A stretch of 41,436 nucleotides of DNA from Pseudomonadota bacterium (GCA_021846965.1 JAJZWA010000007.1:39204-80639), one strand, 5' to 3'. Counted from the stretch's first letter, positions 15,688 through 24,621 are shown. Notes: a model not told the origin generated them from the letters alone. Program-made: numbers and translations.

Positions 15688-16986
15688 TCAATCGGCGGGG
15701 AACAACGCGAAACGCAGCACGAACAGCGCGGCCACCACCCACAGCGCCGGGTGCACCTCGCGCGCGCGCCCGGTGAACAGCTTGAGGGCCGCGTAGGCGA
15801 TGAAGCCGAAGGCCAGGCCATTGGCGATGGAGTAGGTGAAGGGCATGACCAGCGCGGCCAGCGCCGAGGGCACCGCCTCGGTGACGTCGGCCCAGTCGAT
15901 CTGCAGCAACTCCCGCATCATCAGGCCCGCCACGTACAGCAGGGCCGGCGCGGTGGCCCACGGCGGCACCACGGCAGCCAGCGGGGCGAAGAACAACGCG
16001 GCCAGGAACAGCACGCCCACGGTCAGCGCCGTGAGCCCCGTGCGCCCTCCGGCCTGCACGCCCGAGGCGCTCTCGATGTAGGCGGTGGTGCTGCTGGTGC
16101 CCAGCAGCGAGCCGGAGAAGATCGCCAGGCTGTCGGCGAACAACGCCCTGCCCAGGCCTTCCTCGCGCCCGCCGTCGAGCAGGCCCGCCTTGCGGGCCAG
16201 GCCGGTCAGGGTGCCGGTGGCGTCGAAGATCTCCACCAGCACGAACACCAGGATGATGTGGAAAAAGCCCCCGCGCAGGGCCCCGGGGATGTCCAGCTCG
16301 AGCAGGGTCGGAGAGATGCTCGGCGGGGTCGACACGATGCCCTGGAAGTGGGTCAGGCCCAGCAGCATGCTGGCCACGGTCACCGTGAGGATGCCGATGA
16401 GGATCGCGCCGCGCAGGCGAAAGTAGTCCAGCACGGCGATCAGCAGGAAACCCAGCGCCGCGAGCAGCACGGGCAGGCTGTGCAGATTGCCCAGGCCGAC
16501 CTTGGTGGCCGGGTTGGCCACCACGATGCCGGCACCCGACAGCGCGATGATCGCCAGGAACATGCCGATGCCGGCGGCGATGGCACTGCGCAGGGAGCTC
16601 GGGATTCCCGCCACCAGCCAGCGTCGCAGGCCGGTGATGGTCAGCGCGACGAACACGCAGCCGGAGATGAACACCGCGCCCAGGGCCTGCTGCCAGGTGA
16701 AGCCCATGCCCTTGACCACGGTGAAGGCGAAAAAGGCATTCAGCCCCATGCCGGGAGCCAGCCCCACCGGCCAATTGGCGACGAAGGCCATGATGAACGT
16801 GCCCACGGCCGCGGCGAGACAGGTGGCGACGAACACGGCATTGTGGTCCATGCCCGTCGTGGACAGGATCGACGGGTTGACGAAAATGATGTACGACATG
16901 GTCAGGAAGGTCGTCACGCCGGCCATGACCTCGGTACGCACGTCGGTTCCGTGCTCCCCCAACTTGAACAAGGATTGCAGACTCAT
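15688..16986 (-). CDS. NCS2/AzgA family purine permease
   Basis: A 432-residue inner-membrane protein with the AzgA-type signatures: TEVMAGVTTFLTMSYIIFVNPSILSTTGMD at the N-terminus, MAFVANWPVGLAPGMGLNAFFAFTVV with the conserved GLNA motif, SSLRSAIAAGIGMFLAIIAL, and SGSLLGTSSTTAYIESASGVQAGGRTGLTAL, which carries the substrate-site Glu and Thr residues. This group imports adenine, guanine or hypoxanthine with protons. The start ATG at 16986 follows GGAGGAAAACAACA. It is divergent from CoxG with a 147-bp gap. Together with XdhC nearby it suggests purine use through a molybdenum hydroxylase (inference). Confidence 0.92.
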   Translation of the reverse strand: MSLQSLFKLGEHGTDVRTEVMAGVTTFLTMSYIIFVNPSILSTTGMDHNAVFVATCLAAAVGTFIMAFVANWPVGLAPGMGLNAFFAFTVVKGMGFTWQQALGAVFISGCVFVALTITGLRRWLVAGIPSSLRSAIAAGIGMFLAIIALSGAGIVVANPATKVGLGNLHSLPVLLAALGFLLIAVLDYFRLRGAILIGILTVTVASMLLGLTHFQGIVSTPPSISPTLLELDIPGALRGGFFHIILVFVLVEIFDATGTLTGLARKAGLLDGGREEGLGRALFADSLAIFSGSLLGTSSTTAYIESASGVQAGGRTGLTALTVGVLFLAALFFAPLAAVVPPWATAPALLYVAGLMMRELLQIDWADVTEAVPSALAALVMPFTYSIANGLAFGFIAYAALKLFTGRAREVHPALWVVAALFVLRFALFPAD

Positions 16987-17047
16987 TGTTGTTTTCCTCC
17001 GGTTTCGCGGGCCAAGCGTACCCTATCAGGCCGCTGAAATTGCAGGA

Positions 17048-17057
17048 TTGCATGCAA
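17048..17057. promoter_or_regulatory. TTGCATGCAA palindrome in the permease/CoxG divergent promoter
   Basis: A perfect 10-bp palindrome lies in the 147-bp gap between the divergent purine permease and CoxG genes. This is a usual position for a shared operator. GntR-family and other purine-catabolism regulators bind palindromes of this kind, but no such assignment can be proven here. Confidence 0.4.
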
Positions 17058-17133
17058 ACTCGCACTCGGGGGATGTACTCTTGGGTCGGACGCCGGCCCC
17101 GGGGCGGCGCCAACATCTGGTTCCGGAACCATC

Positions 17134-17805
17134 ATGGAAGTCCAAATCGACAAACGTTACCCGCTGCAGGTGGATCCCGAGCGCGCATGGGCCCTGCTCA
17201 GTGACATCCGCGCCGTGGCCGGCTGCATGCCGGGTGCGCAGATCACCGAGCAGGTGTCCGAGACGAACTACCAGGGGCTGATGAAGGTGAAGGTGGGCCC
17301 GGCGCAGGCCCAGTTCGGCGGCACGGTGGAGGTGCTCGAACTGGACGCCGGCACGCGCCGCCTGGCCCTGCGCGGCAAGGGGGCCGACAAGGGCGGCTCC
17401 TCCGCGTCGATGGAGTTGCACGCCGTGCTCGAGCCTTCCGCCGACGCGCCGGGCCAGGTCACGCTGCATGGCGACGCCCGCGTCGTGGTCACGGGCAAAT
17501 TCGCGCAATTCGGCGCGCGCATGATGGTGCAGGTCTCGGAGATGCTGCTGGGCCAGTTCGTCGCGAACTTCCAGACCGCGGCGCAGCAACTGCCGGGGCC
17601 ATCGGCAGCCCCGGCGGACGCCACACCCGAGGCGGCGTCCGCATCGCCGCAGGCACCGTCCGCGGCGTCCGCACCCGGCACGGCCCGGCAAGCCGAGCCC
17701 GCGGCCGCGCCGCGCGCCTCCGCGGGCGAACTCAACGGGCTGGCCATCCTGTGGGCCCTGTTCAAATCCTGGCTGGCCGGCCTGTTCGGCCGTGGCGAAC
17801 GTTGA
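17134..17805 (+). CDS. coxG: CoxG-like SRPBCC protein (carbon monoxide dehydrogenase subunit G family)
   Basis: A 223-residue protein. Residues 1 to about 150 form the CoxG domain (SRPBCC fold): YPLQVDPERAWALLSDIRAVAGCMPGAQI, YQGLMKVKVGPAQAQFGGTVEV, LHGDARVVVTGKFAQFGARMM, and VSEMLLGQFVANF. An Ala/Pro-rich linker of about 45 residues follows, then a hydrophobic C-terminal helix (LAILWALFKSWLAGLFG), which fits the known membrane-anchoring role of CoxG. Family members help recruit or mature molybdenum hydroxylases such as CO or xanthine dehydrogenase. It lies 15 bp upstream of xdhC and is probably co-transcribed with it. The enzyme it serves is not in the window. Confidence 0.9.
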   Translation: MEVQIDKRYPLQVDPERAWALLSDIRAVAGCMPGAQITEQVSETNYQGLMKVKVGPAQAQFGGTVEVLELDAGTRRLALRGKGADKGGSSASMELHAVLEPSADAPGQVTLHGDARVVVTGKFAQFGARMMVQVSEMLLGQFVANFQTAAQQLPGPSAAPADATPEAASASPQAPSAASAPGTARQAEPAAAPRASAGELNGLAILWALFKSWLAGLFGRGER

Positions 17806-17820
17806 CGCCTGGGAGTCGCG

Positions 17821-18822
17821 ATGAACAGCATCGATATCGACGTGCTGCGTACCGCGCTGGATTGGCTGGCCGCGGGCCGGCGGGTGGTGCTCGGCACCGT
17901 CGTGCGTACCTGGGGATCGGCCCCGCGCCCTCCGGGCTCGCTGATGATCATTCGTGACGACGGACAGGTCGCCGGCTCGCTTTCCGGGGGCTGCATCGAG
18001 GACGACCTCATCCGGCGGGTGGCCGCCGGCGAGCTGGCCCTGCGTCGTCCCGAGGCCACGGTCTATGGCAGCAACGCGGAGGAAGCCCAGCGCTTCGGGC
18101 TGCCCTGCGGTGGCAGCGTGCAGGTGGTGCTGGAGCCGATGCTCGACAGCGCCTGGCCGGCCGAACTGCTGCGCCGCGTGGAAGCCGCCGAACGCACCGA
18201 GCGCGTGGTCGACCTGGGCTCCGGAGCGGTGCGCCTGCGGCGCGCCACGACGGCCGATGCGCTGTACTACGACGAGCGCGAACTGCGCACCGTGCACGGA
18301 CCGCGCCAGCGCCTGCTGATCATCGGCGGCGGGCAGCTCTCGCGCTACCTGGCCACGATGGCGGTGATGCTGGACTACCGCGTCACCGTATGCGAGCCAC
18401 GCACCGAATACCACGAAGGCTGGGACACCCTGCCCGGCGTGGAGTTGTCCACGCGCATGCCCGACGACGAAGTGCTGGCCATGCAGCTCGACGAGGCCAG
18501 CGCGGTGGTGGCGCTGACCCACGATCCCAAGCTCGACGATCTGGCGCTGATGGAAGCCCTGCGCACACCGGCCTTCTACGTCGGTGCGCTGGGCTCGCGC
18601 GTGAACAACGAGCGGCGCCGCGAACGACTCCTGCAGTTCGACGTCAGTCCCGAACAGGCCGCCCGCCTGCGCGGACCGGTGGGTCTGCGTCTGGGCGCGC
18701 TGACCCCGCCCGAGATCGCCACCAGCATCGTGGCCGAGATGACCGCGATCCGTCGCGGGGCCGATGTGTCGCAGCCGCTCAACGACTGGAGCCTGTCGGC
18801 GTCGATCTGCGCGATGGACTGA
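17821..18822 (+). CDS. xdhC: XdhC/CoxI family molybdenum-cofactor maturation protein
   Basis: A 333-residue protein with both halves of the family. The N-terminal XdhC_CoxI domain has GTVVRTWGSAPRPPGSLMII and the GSLSGGCIEDD motif at 52-62 with its conserved Cys. The C-terminal Rossmann part has LLIIGGGQLSRYLATMA (about 165-181), ALTHDPKLDDLALMEAL, and VGALGSRVNNERRRERL. XdhC binds and sulfurates the Mo cofactor before it is put into xanthine dehydrogenase. The start ATG follows GGGAG. It ends 44 bp inside the convergent RND pump gene. No xdhA/xdhB or CO dehydrogenase subunit is nearby. Confidence 0.92.
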   Translation: MNSIDIDVLRTALDWLAAGRRVVLGTVVRTWGSAPRPPGSLMIIRDDGQVAGSLSGGCIEDDLIRRVAAGELALRRPEATVYGSNAEEAQRFGLPCGGSVQVVLEPMLDSAWPAELLRRVEAAERTERVVDLGSGAVRLRRATTADALYYDERELRTVHGPRQRLLIIGGGQLSRYLATMAVMLDYRVTVCEPRTEYHEGWDTLPGVELSTRMPDDEVLAMQLDEASAVVALTHDPKLDDLALMEALRTPAFYVGALGSRVNNERRRERLLQFDVSPEQAARLRGPVGLRLGALTPPEIATSIVAEMTAIRRGADVSQPLNDWSLSASICAMD

Positions 18823-21800
18823 ATGCGTCCAGGCGCAGCGCCAGCTGCGGCAGCACGAACAACTCGTAGGCCAGCAAGGCGACCAGGCCTCCGAGCAGGG
18901 CCCGCGCCATGGGTCCGGCGACCGCCCAGCCCGCGAGCCGGGGCGTCAGCGCCAGTGCCAGCACGCCGAGAGCCCATGCGAGCGTGACCGCCAGCAGGGC
19001 CTCGAGGCCCTCGCCGGCGAGGCGCAGCGCTGCATCGGCATCCCAGGGCGGGGCCCGCGACGGCTGGCGCGAAGGCGCCCGCGCGAACATCGCCAGGCTG
19101 TTGCGCAGCGCCATGCTCCCCAGCGCGAGCATCCCGAGCCCGGTGCCCAGGCCGAGTCGGGTTGCGCTCAACCAGCTCAGCAGCAAGGCTCCGGCCCACG
19201 CCACCGCCAGCCCGGTGAGCGCGAGCAGCAACTGGCGACCCTGGCGCAGGCGCAAACCCAGCACCAGCAGCACGGCAACGCCTGTCAGCGCGACGCCTGC
19301 GAGCAGGCGTCCCCGCTGCCGCGCCTGCTCGGCCACGGGCAGGCGCAGGTGCAGCGTCACCCCCGGCGGCAGACGCAGCTGGCGGCGCAGCGCGAGACTC
19401 GCCGCGCGCAGGAAGGCGGCCGGATGCGCCGAAGTCGTGGACGCGAGCACGCGCAAGCTGCGTACGCCGTCGACATGCTCGATGCGCGCCGGCGCAGTGC
19501 CCAGGCGCACCGCCCCAAGGCTGCCCAGGCTCACCATGCCGCGCCGGGGGGTGCGGATCGGCAAGGCCCCCAGCATCTGGGGTCCTTCGCGCTGGTCGCC
19601 CCCCAGCACCACGCGCACCGGCACGGGCTGCGCGCCGACGAACACGCGACCGGCATGGCCCCCGACCAACGCCGTCTGCACCTGGCGCAGCACCGCCAGC
19701 GCCGCCGAGCCGCTCGCGCGCAGGTCCCGCGCGCGCAAGTGCAGGCGCAGCTGTGGCAGGCGCGGCGGGACGGCAAGCTGCACGCCGGTGGCCCCCGGCA
19801 CGACGCGGAGCACCGCCGCGGCACGCCTGGCGGCCAGCTCGAGGCGCCCGAGGCGACTGCCGCTGAGCTCCGCCACGACGTCGGCGTCGCCGTCGCTCCC
19901 CGTTCCCCCCAGTTGCCGCAGGCGCCGCGCGAACAGGCTGTCGACGCGGAAGGTGGCACCGGCGAAACCGGCCAGCACCTGCCGGATGCGCTGTTGAGCC
20001 TGCACCGGATCCGCGTCCGCGCGCAGGGCGATCTCGATCCGGCTGTGCGAGGCGCCCTCGCCCCGGGAGGCCAGGCCGACGTCGGTGACACGCTGGGCCA
20101 CCCGTCGGACCTGGGGCAGGCGCTGCAAGGCCCTGGCCACGCGAGCCCCCATGAGCATCGAGGCCTGCAGCGACGAGCCCGGCGCCAGCTGCATGCGCAC
20201 GATGAACGGCCCTTCGCGCGGACCAGCCAGCCATGCGTCGCGACCGTGCAACGCGGCCCACGCGCCAGCCGCGACCAGGGCCGCCGCGAACAGCGCCGCG
20301 GACCTCCAGCGTGGCATGAGTCGTGCCTGCAGGACCAGGTAACGGCGCTGCACGGCGCGCAGCATCGGAGTCGTGCCGGTGGGGCATCGGGTCGAGCCGA
20401 ACAGCAGAGCCGCCAGCGCCGGCGTGAGGGCGGCGCCCACGATCAGGCAGGGCAGCAGCGACAGCGCGGCAGCCTGCGCCACGGCGCCGAACAGCCGGTT
20501 CGTGGCGCCGGGCACCAGTTGCGGGAGCAGCAGCGCCAGCAGCAAGGCCGCCCCGGCGGGAAGGCTCACCCGCTGCGCGCTCACGGTGGCTTCGCACAAG
20601 CTTGCCCGGGCAGCGGCGGGCTCCGCCTGGGCATCCCGGCAGCGGCGCCGCCACGCATCCAGCAGCAGCAGCGCATCCGCTCCGGCCAGGAGCGCGCCGA
20701 TGCCGGCGGCCGACAGGCGCTGCAGGTCCAGCGCCCAGCCAGCGGCCGCCAGGAGCCCCAGCGCGTACAGCAGGGTGAGTGCCGCGACGCTGGCGCACAG
20801 CGCCGCGAAGCGCCAGTCCGGCAGCAGCAGGCGCAACCCCACGAGCGCGAGCAGCAGGCCGAGCGCCAGGCCCCACGCCAGATCGCGCAAGGCTCGACGC
20901 AGCCCATCCGCCGGACGCAGCACCGGAGCGTGCAGCACCACGCCTTCGCGGGTCAGCAGCGCGCGCAGGCTCCCCAGCCTGCGCTCCACGCCCCGGGTGA
21001 CCCGCAGGGTGGAAGCGCCTGGCTGCGCGCGCACGACCAACTCCATGCCAGGCTCGGCGCCGATGGTCGCCGCACTGCGCGCCGGCAGGGGCGCGAACGC
21101 CACCTTGGCCACGTCGGCCAGGGTGAGCACCCGCGAGGGCGTGACGCGCAGCACGGCCTCGGCCAGCCCACGCGCATCGCTTCCCGGTGCCTCGGCGCGC
21201 AGCAAAAGACGTTGCTGGGCGGTCTCGATGCCCTCCAGGCCCGGCGTGGCCACCGCCTGCCGGGCGGCTCGCAGCACCTGGTCGATGCCCACACCCAGGC
21301 GCCGCAAGCGGCGGGCCCGAACCCGCACCAGCAAGGCCCGCTCGCGCCCCCCGTACAGGCGTACCGAGGCCACGCCAGGTACCGCGAGCAGGCGCGGACG
21401 CAGTTGCCAGCGCGCGATGTCGCGCAGGCGCATCGGCCCCAGCGCGGGGGCCGTCAACCCGAAGGCCAGCACCAAGGCGCGATCGCGTCGCGGGGCGGCG
21501 ACCCGCGGGGGGCGCGCGAGCGCGCCCAGGTGCCACGCATCCAGGCGTGAGCGCACGCTTCGACGCGCCTCGGCCGCGGAGATGGCCTGGGCGAAGCGAA
21601 GCCGCAGCAGCGAAAAGCCGGGCGTGCTGCGCGAGGTCATGCGCCGCAGCCCGGGCAGCCCGGCCAGGGCGCGCTCCATCGGCGCGGTGGCCAGCGACTC
21701 GACCCTGCGTGGCCCGAGTCCCGGTACCCGCGCGCGCACCTCGACCAGGCGGGAGTGGATGCGCGGCAGTGCCTCGACGTCCGCCCCGAGCAGCGCGCGC

Positions 21801-21901
21801 AGTGCGCACAGCGCGGCCAGCGCGGCCAGCACCACCACCAGCCCGGCGCGGCGGATGCAGAACTGCGCCAGAAGCGTCTGCGGACCGCGCGCGCGCACCA
21901 T
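18779..21901 (-). CDS. RND efflux pump, inner-membrane transporter subunit (divergent HME/CzcA-like)
   Basis: A 1040-residue protein of standard RND size. TM1 is near residues 17-37; a periplasmic domain follows (EVRARVPGLGPRRVESLATAPMERALAGLPGLRRMTS is the usual porter-domain start), then a TM2-6 block, a second porter domain, and a TM8-12 block with GMLALGSMALRNSLAM. The TM4 region reads LLAGADALLLLDAW, keeping an Asp where proton-relay acids normally lie. The closest general pattern is the heavy-metal (CusA/CzcA) branch, but EFMPPLDEG-type motifs are altered, and the protein is unusually Arg-rich. Substrate is unknown. It overlaps its upstream adaptor-like partner by one base and xdhC by 44 bp. 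No outer-membrane channel gene is nearby. Confidence 0.85.
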   Translation of the reverse strand: MVRARGPQTLLAQFCIRRAGLVVVLAALAALCALRALLGADVEALPRIHSRLVEVRARVPGLGPRRVESLATAPMERALAGLPGLRRMTSRSTPGFSLLRLRFAQAISAAEARRSVRSRLDAWHLGALARPPRVAAPRRDRALVLAFGLTAPALGPMRLRDIARWQLRPRLLAVPGVASVRLYGGRERALLVRVRARRLRRLGVGIDQVLRAARQAVATPGLEGIETAQQRLLLRAEAPGSDARGLAEAVLRVTPSRVLTLADVAKVAFAPLPARSAATIGAEPGMELVVRAQPGASTLRVTRGVERRLGSLRALLTREGVVLHAPVLRPADGLRRALRDLAWGLALGLLLALVGLRLLLPDWRFAALCASVAALTLLYALGLLAAAGWALDLQRLSAAGIGALLAGADALLLLDAWRRRCRDAQAEPAAARASLCEATVSAQRVSLPAGAALLLALLLPQLVPGATNRLFGAVAQAAALSLLPCLIVGAALTPALAALLFGSTRCPTGTTPMLRAVQRRYLVLQARLMPRWRSAALFAAALVAAGAWAALHGRDAWLAGPREGPFIVRMQLAPGSSLQASMLMGARVARALQRLPQVRRVAQRVTDVGLASRGEGASHSRIEIALRADADPVQAQQRIRQVLAGFAGATFRVDSLFARRLRQLGGTGSDGDADVVAELSGSRLGRLELAARRAAAVLRVVPGATGVQLAVPPRLPQLRLHLRARDLRASGSAALAVLRQVQTALVGGHAGRVFVGAQPVPVRVVLGGDQREGPQMLGALPIRTPRRGMVSLGSLGAVRLGTAPARIEHVDGVRSLRVLASTTSAHPAAFLRAASLALRRQLRLPPGVTLHLRLPVAEQARQRGRLLAGVALTGVAVLLVLGLRLRQGRQLLLALTGLAVAWAGALLLSWLSATRLGLGTGLGMLALGSMALRNSLAMFARAPSRQPSRAPPWDADAALRLAGEGLEALLAVTLAWALGVLALALTPRLAGWAVAGPMARALLGGLVALLAYELFVLPQLALRLDAFSPSRRSTPTGSSR

Positions 21902-22398
21902 CAACGCCGGTTCCAGGCGTCGCCGGTCGGGGGCAGGGTGTGCGCCTCCGGCGGCGGTGTCAGCAGCAGGTCGGCACCGCCCGTGACGACATCCAGCGCC
22001 TGCCAGCCCGGCTGCACATAGCCGCCGTCGGAAGGCCAGGCGGTGGAAATCCCCCTCGGGGTGAACTGACGATCGCCCCCGGCGGCGGCCGGCGACGCCA
22101 CGAAGGCGAGAGCCTGCCCGTCCACGAACAACACGGCCGAGCCGGGAACCCGCACCGCCCGCACCCACGGCTGCCGCGCATGCCGGAACTCCGCCGGCGC
22201 CAGACGAGCGATGCGCAGGCCCGATGCACGCTGTTGCGCGGCACTCCACGACACGGGCGGTGGCAGTGCCGCCCGCGCACTGCCAGCCAGCACCCCGAGG
22301 CCCAGGCACCAGGCCGCCAGGCGCCAGGGCGCGGCGCCCCGCGGCGAGCGCGCGCGCGGTCCTGCGTATGGAGCGACGAGACGGAGGCGCGCAGACAA
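21901..22398 (-). CDS. Very short adaptor-like (MFP) protein upstream of the RND pump
   Basis: A 165-residue secreted protein. A long basic leader ends in a signal peptide (LAAWCLGLGVLAGSARA, cleavage near 43). The mature start (VSWSAAQQRASGLRIARLAPAEF) resembles the first strand of RND periplasmic adaptors. It then goes straight to VPGSAVLFVDGQALAFV and GGYVQPGWQALDVVTGGADLLL, which resemble the C-terminal membrane-proximal domain (pattern VPxSAV...G...V...GL.aGd.VVt.GA..LL). The lipoyl, barrel and helical-hairpin parts are missing, whereas normal adaptors have 350 to 450 residues. It shares TGATG with the pump start, so the two are coupled. It may be a reduced adaptor or a remnant of an internal deletion. 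Family assignment is my reading of motifs. Confidence 0.65.
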   Translation of the reverse strand: MSARLRLVAPYAGPRARSPRGAAPWRLAAWCLGLGVLAGSARAALPPPVSWSAAQQRASGLRIARLAPAEFRHARQPWVRAVRVPGSAVLFVDGQALAFVASPAAAGGDRQFTPRGISTAWPSDGGYVQPGWQALDVVTGGADLLLTPPPEAHTLPPTGDAWNRR

Positions 22399-22573
22399 GA
22401 CGGCAGGCGGATGGGGACGCGGGTCTGCCAGACTACCGGCCGGGCTGCGCCGGCTCCATGCCCGAGGCGTAAGAGTTCCTTCAGCGTGCTACCGCGGCGC
22501 CTGGCCGCATGGAGCCGCTGCCGGGCCACCGACCGGCGAGGCAGGCGCCGGGTGGCACAAGGGCCCCGCGCGC

Positions 22574-23317
22574 TCAGTGCCCGGCCGTCGCCTGCTCGCT
22601 CAGGAGCGCCGCGGCGCAGCGGGCGTGCAGGGGCTCGGCGCCCACGCCCACCACCACCACGCTGGGCCGCCCGCCGTGCAAGAGTGCCGCGCGGCCGAGA
22701 TCGGCCACCACGTGATCGCTTTGCAGCATGTCGGCGCAGCCCGCTCGCGACACCACGCTGACCGCCGTGTCCAGAGGCCAGCCGGCGGCCTGCAACTCGC
22801 GCGACAAGGCGCCGAGGCGGCTGCCGGCCATGTAATAGACCTCGGTGTCGGCCGCGCGGGCCGCGCGCACCCGCCCCTCCCGGGTCATCGCGGTGCAAAG
22901 CGCCACGCTGCGGCCCCGGCCCCTGCGGGTCAGGGGCCTCGCGGTGTCCGCGGCGGCGGCCAGCGCCGCGCTGACACCCGGAACGATCTCGAAGCCGATG
23001 CCCGCCGCGTGCAGCGCCCGAATTTCCTCGTCGAGGCGCCCGAACACGCTGGGATCTCCCCCCTTGAGCCGCACCACCAGCGCATGCTCGCGCGCCATGC
23101 GCACCAGCAGCGCGCAGATCACGTCCTGCGCGGTGCTGGCGCGAAATCCGCGCTTGCCCACGTCGATCCAGCGGGCCCCGGGTGCCAGTTCACGAAGCTC
23201 GGGCCCGACCAGCGCGTCCACCAGCACCACGTCGGCCTGCGCGAGCAGTCGCGCGGCGCGCAGCGTGAGCAGATCGGCGGCTCCCGGCCCGGCTCCGACG
23301 AAAGCGACGCGGCCCAT
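22574..23317 (-). CDS. cobA: Uroporphyrinogen-III C-methyltransferase (SUMT)
   Basis: A 247-residue SAM-dependent methyltransferase that makes precorrin-2 from uroporphyrinogen III, the first step toward siroheme for CysI. Signatures are VAFVGAGPGAADLLTLRAARLLAQADVVLVDALVG at the N-terminus, VVRLKGGDPSVFGR (about 84-97), FEIVPGVSAALAAAA, and PLTRRG. It has only the methyltransferase, not the CysG dehydrogenase/ferrochelatase domain, so another protein must finish siroheme. The start is ATG 23317, one base overlapping the cysN stop; a GTG at 23320 would add one residue. It is the last gene of the sulfate-reduction operon, with a 175-bp gap before the adaptor-like gene; I saw nothing definite in that gap. 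Confidence 0.92.
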   Translation of the reverse strand: MGRVAFVGAGPGAADLLTLRAARLLAQADVVLVDALVGPELRELAPGARWIDVGKRGFRASTAQDVICALLVRMAREHALVVRLKGGDPSVFGRLDEEIRALHAAGIGFEIVPGVSAALAAAADTARPLTRRGRGRSVALCTAMTREGRVRAARAADTEVYYMAGSRLGALSRELQAAGWPLDTAVSVVSRAGCADMLQSDHVVADLGRAALLHGGRPSVVVVGVGAEPLHARCAAALLSEQATAGH

Positions 23318-24621
23318 CACGCTTGCGCCGCGGCGCCCACCAGCAGCGCGCCGCTGGTGCGGTGGCTGTGCGGATCGACCAGGATCATGCCCCCGGCCAC
23401 GCGGTTGTGCGCATAGGCGGCCAGGGGCAGCTCCTGCTGCGCCTGCACACGCACGCGCCCGATCTCATTGGGGCCCAGGCTGTGGGCCTCCACCTTCTCG
23501 AGACTGTGGATGTCCAGCCGGTCGTGCACCTGCACGATGCGCGCGGCGACCCAGGCATGGCCATGCCGGATCCAGTACTTGCGCCCGATCACCGCGGGAT
23601 CCCGATCCAGCCATGCCAGCGTGGCGTCGAACTCGCTGGCCGCGGCCTGCGGTTCCTGCGCATCCGTGATCCAGTCGCCGCGGGAAATGTCCAGGTGCTC
23701 GTCGAGCACCAGGCCGACCGAGCTCCCCGGCAGGCCTTCCTCGATGCGCTCGCCGGCCTGCCAGAGCTCGTGCAACCGCGCGGTCTGCCCGCTGGAATGC
23801 ACGCGCACGCGCTGGCCCGGGCGCAGCCCGCCACGCGCCAGGCGACCCCAGAACACGCGCCGGGGATGCCCCGCGGCGTCGTGCCCTCGCGCCACGTACT
23901 GCACCGGCAGCAGCAGCGAGCCGTCGCTGGCGCCCTCCCCGGCCGGCAGCCCCTCGAGCAGGCGCAGCAGGGTCGGGCCCTTCCACCAGGTCCAATGCTC
24001 GCTCGGGGCGGCGACGTTGTCCGCGCGCAGGGCCGACAGCGGAATCACCCCCGCCGGCACGATGCCGGCGCCGTCGGCGAATTCCAGCAGGGCCTCGCGC
24101 ACCGCCTCGAACACCTCGCGGGCATGCTCCACGGCGTCGAGCTTGTTCACCGCGAACACGATGGAACGCACGCGCAGCAACTGCGCGAGCAGCGCGTGGC
24201 GGCGGGTCTGCGCCAGCAGGCGCGGCCGGCCCTGCGTGAAATCCAGCTTGGTCACGTCCACCAGCACCACCGCGCAGTCGCTTCCCGCGGCCGCGGTGAC
24301 CATGTTGCGGGTGTACTGTTCGTGCCCGGGGGCGTCGGCGATGATGAACTTGCGTCGCGGGGTGGCGAAATAGCGGTAGGCCACGTCGATGGTGATGCCC
24401 TGCTCGCGTTCGGCCTCCAGGCCGTCGGTGAGCTGGGCCAGCAGCGAGGCATCGCTGCCGTGACCCACGGCGTCGAGCTGATCGGCCAGCAGCGCGCGGC
24501 TGTCCAGCAGCAGGCGACCGATCAGCGTGCTCTTGCCATCGTCGACGCTCCCCGCGGTGAGAAAGCGCAGTGCCGGGAGCTGCGCCGGGGCCGAGGCCAG
24601 CAAGTCGTGTTCGGCTCGCAT
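23317..24621 (-). CDS. cysN: Sulfate adenylyltransferase subunit 1 (GTPase)
   Basis: A 434-residue GTPase subunit of ATP sulfurylase, which couples GTP hydrolysis to APS formation by CysD. The G1 P-loop is GSVDDGKST at 24-32, the switch region has EREQGITIDVAYRYF, G3 is DAPGH at 96-100, and G4 is NKLD at 159-162. EF-Tu-like beta-barrel domains follow (VQYVARG, GRLARGGLRPGQRVRV). No APS kinase (CysC) domain is fused at the C-terminus. The ATG at 24621 overlaps the cysD stop by one base. It works in the cytoplasm as a CysDN heterodimer. Confidence 0.96.
   Translation of the reverse strand: MRAEHDLLASAPAQLPALRFLTAGSVDDGKSTLIGRLLLDSRALLADQLDAVGHGSDASLLAQLTDGLEAEREQGITIDVAYRYFATPRRKFIIADAPGHEQYTRNMVTAAAGSDCAVVLVDVTKLDFTQGRPRLLAQTRRHALLAQLLRVRSIVFAVNKLDAVEHAREVFEAVREALLEFADGAGIVPAGVIPLSALRADNVAAPSEHWTWWKGPTLLRLLEGLPAGEGASDGSLLLPVQYVARGHDAAGHPRRVFWGRLARGGLRPGQRVRVHSSGQTARLHELWQAGERIEEGLPGSSVGLVLDEHLDISRGDWITDAQEPQAAASEFDATLAWLDRDPAVIGRKYWIRHGHAWVAARIVQVHDRLDIHSLEKVEAHSLGPNEIGRVRVQAQQELPLAAYAHNRVAGGMILVDPHSHRTSGALLVGAAAQA

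Noticed and set aside
18764..21550. Very long open frame on the plus strand (over 900 codons) across the RND pump
   Set aside because: It is opposite a clear RND protein with family motifs; the plus-strand translation is low-complexity (Gln, Arg, Ala, Gly) as expected for GC-rich shadow frames.
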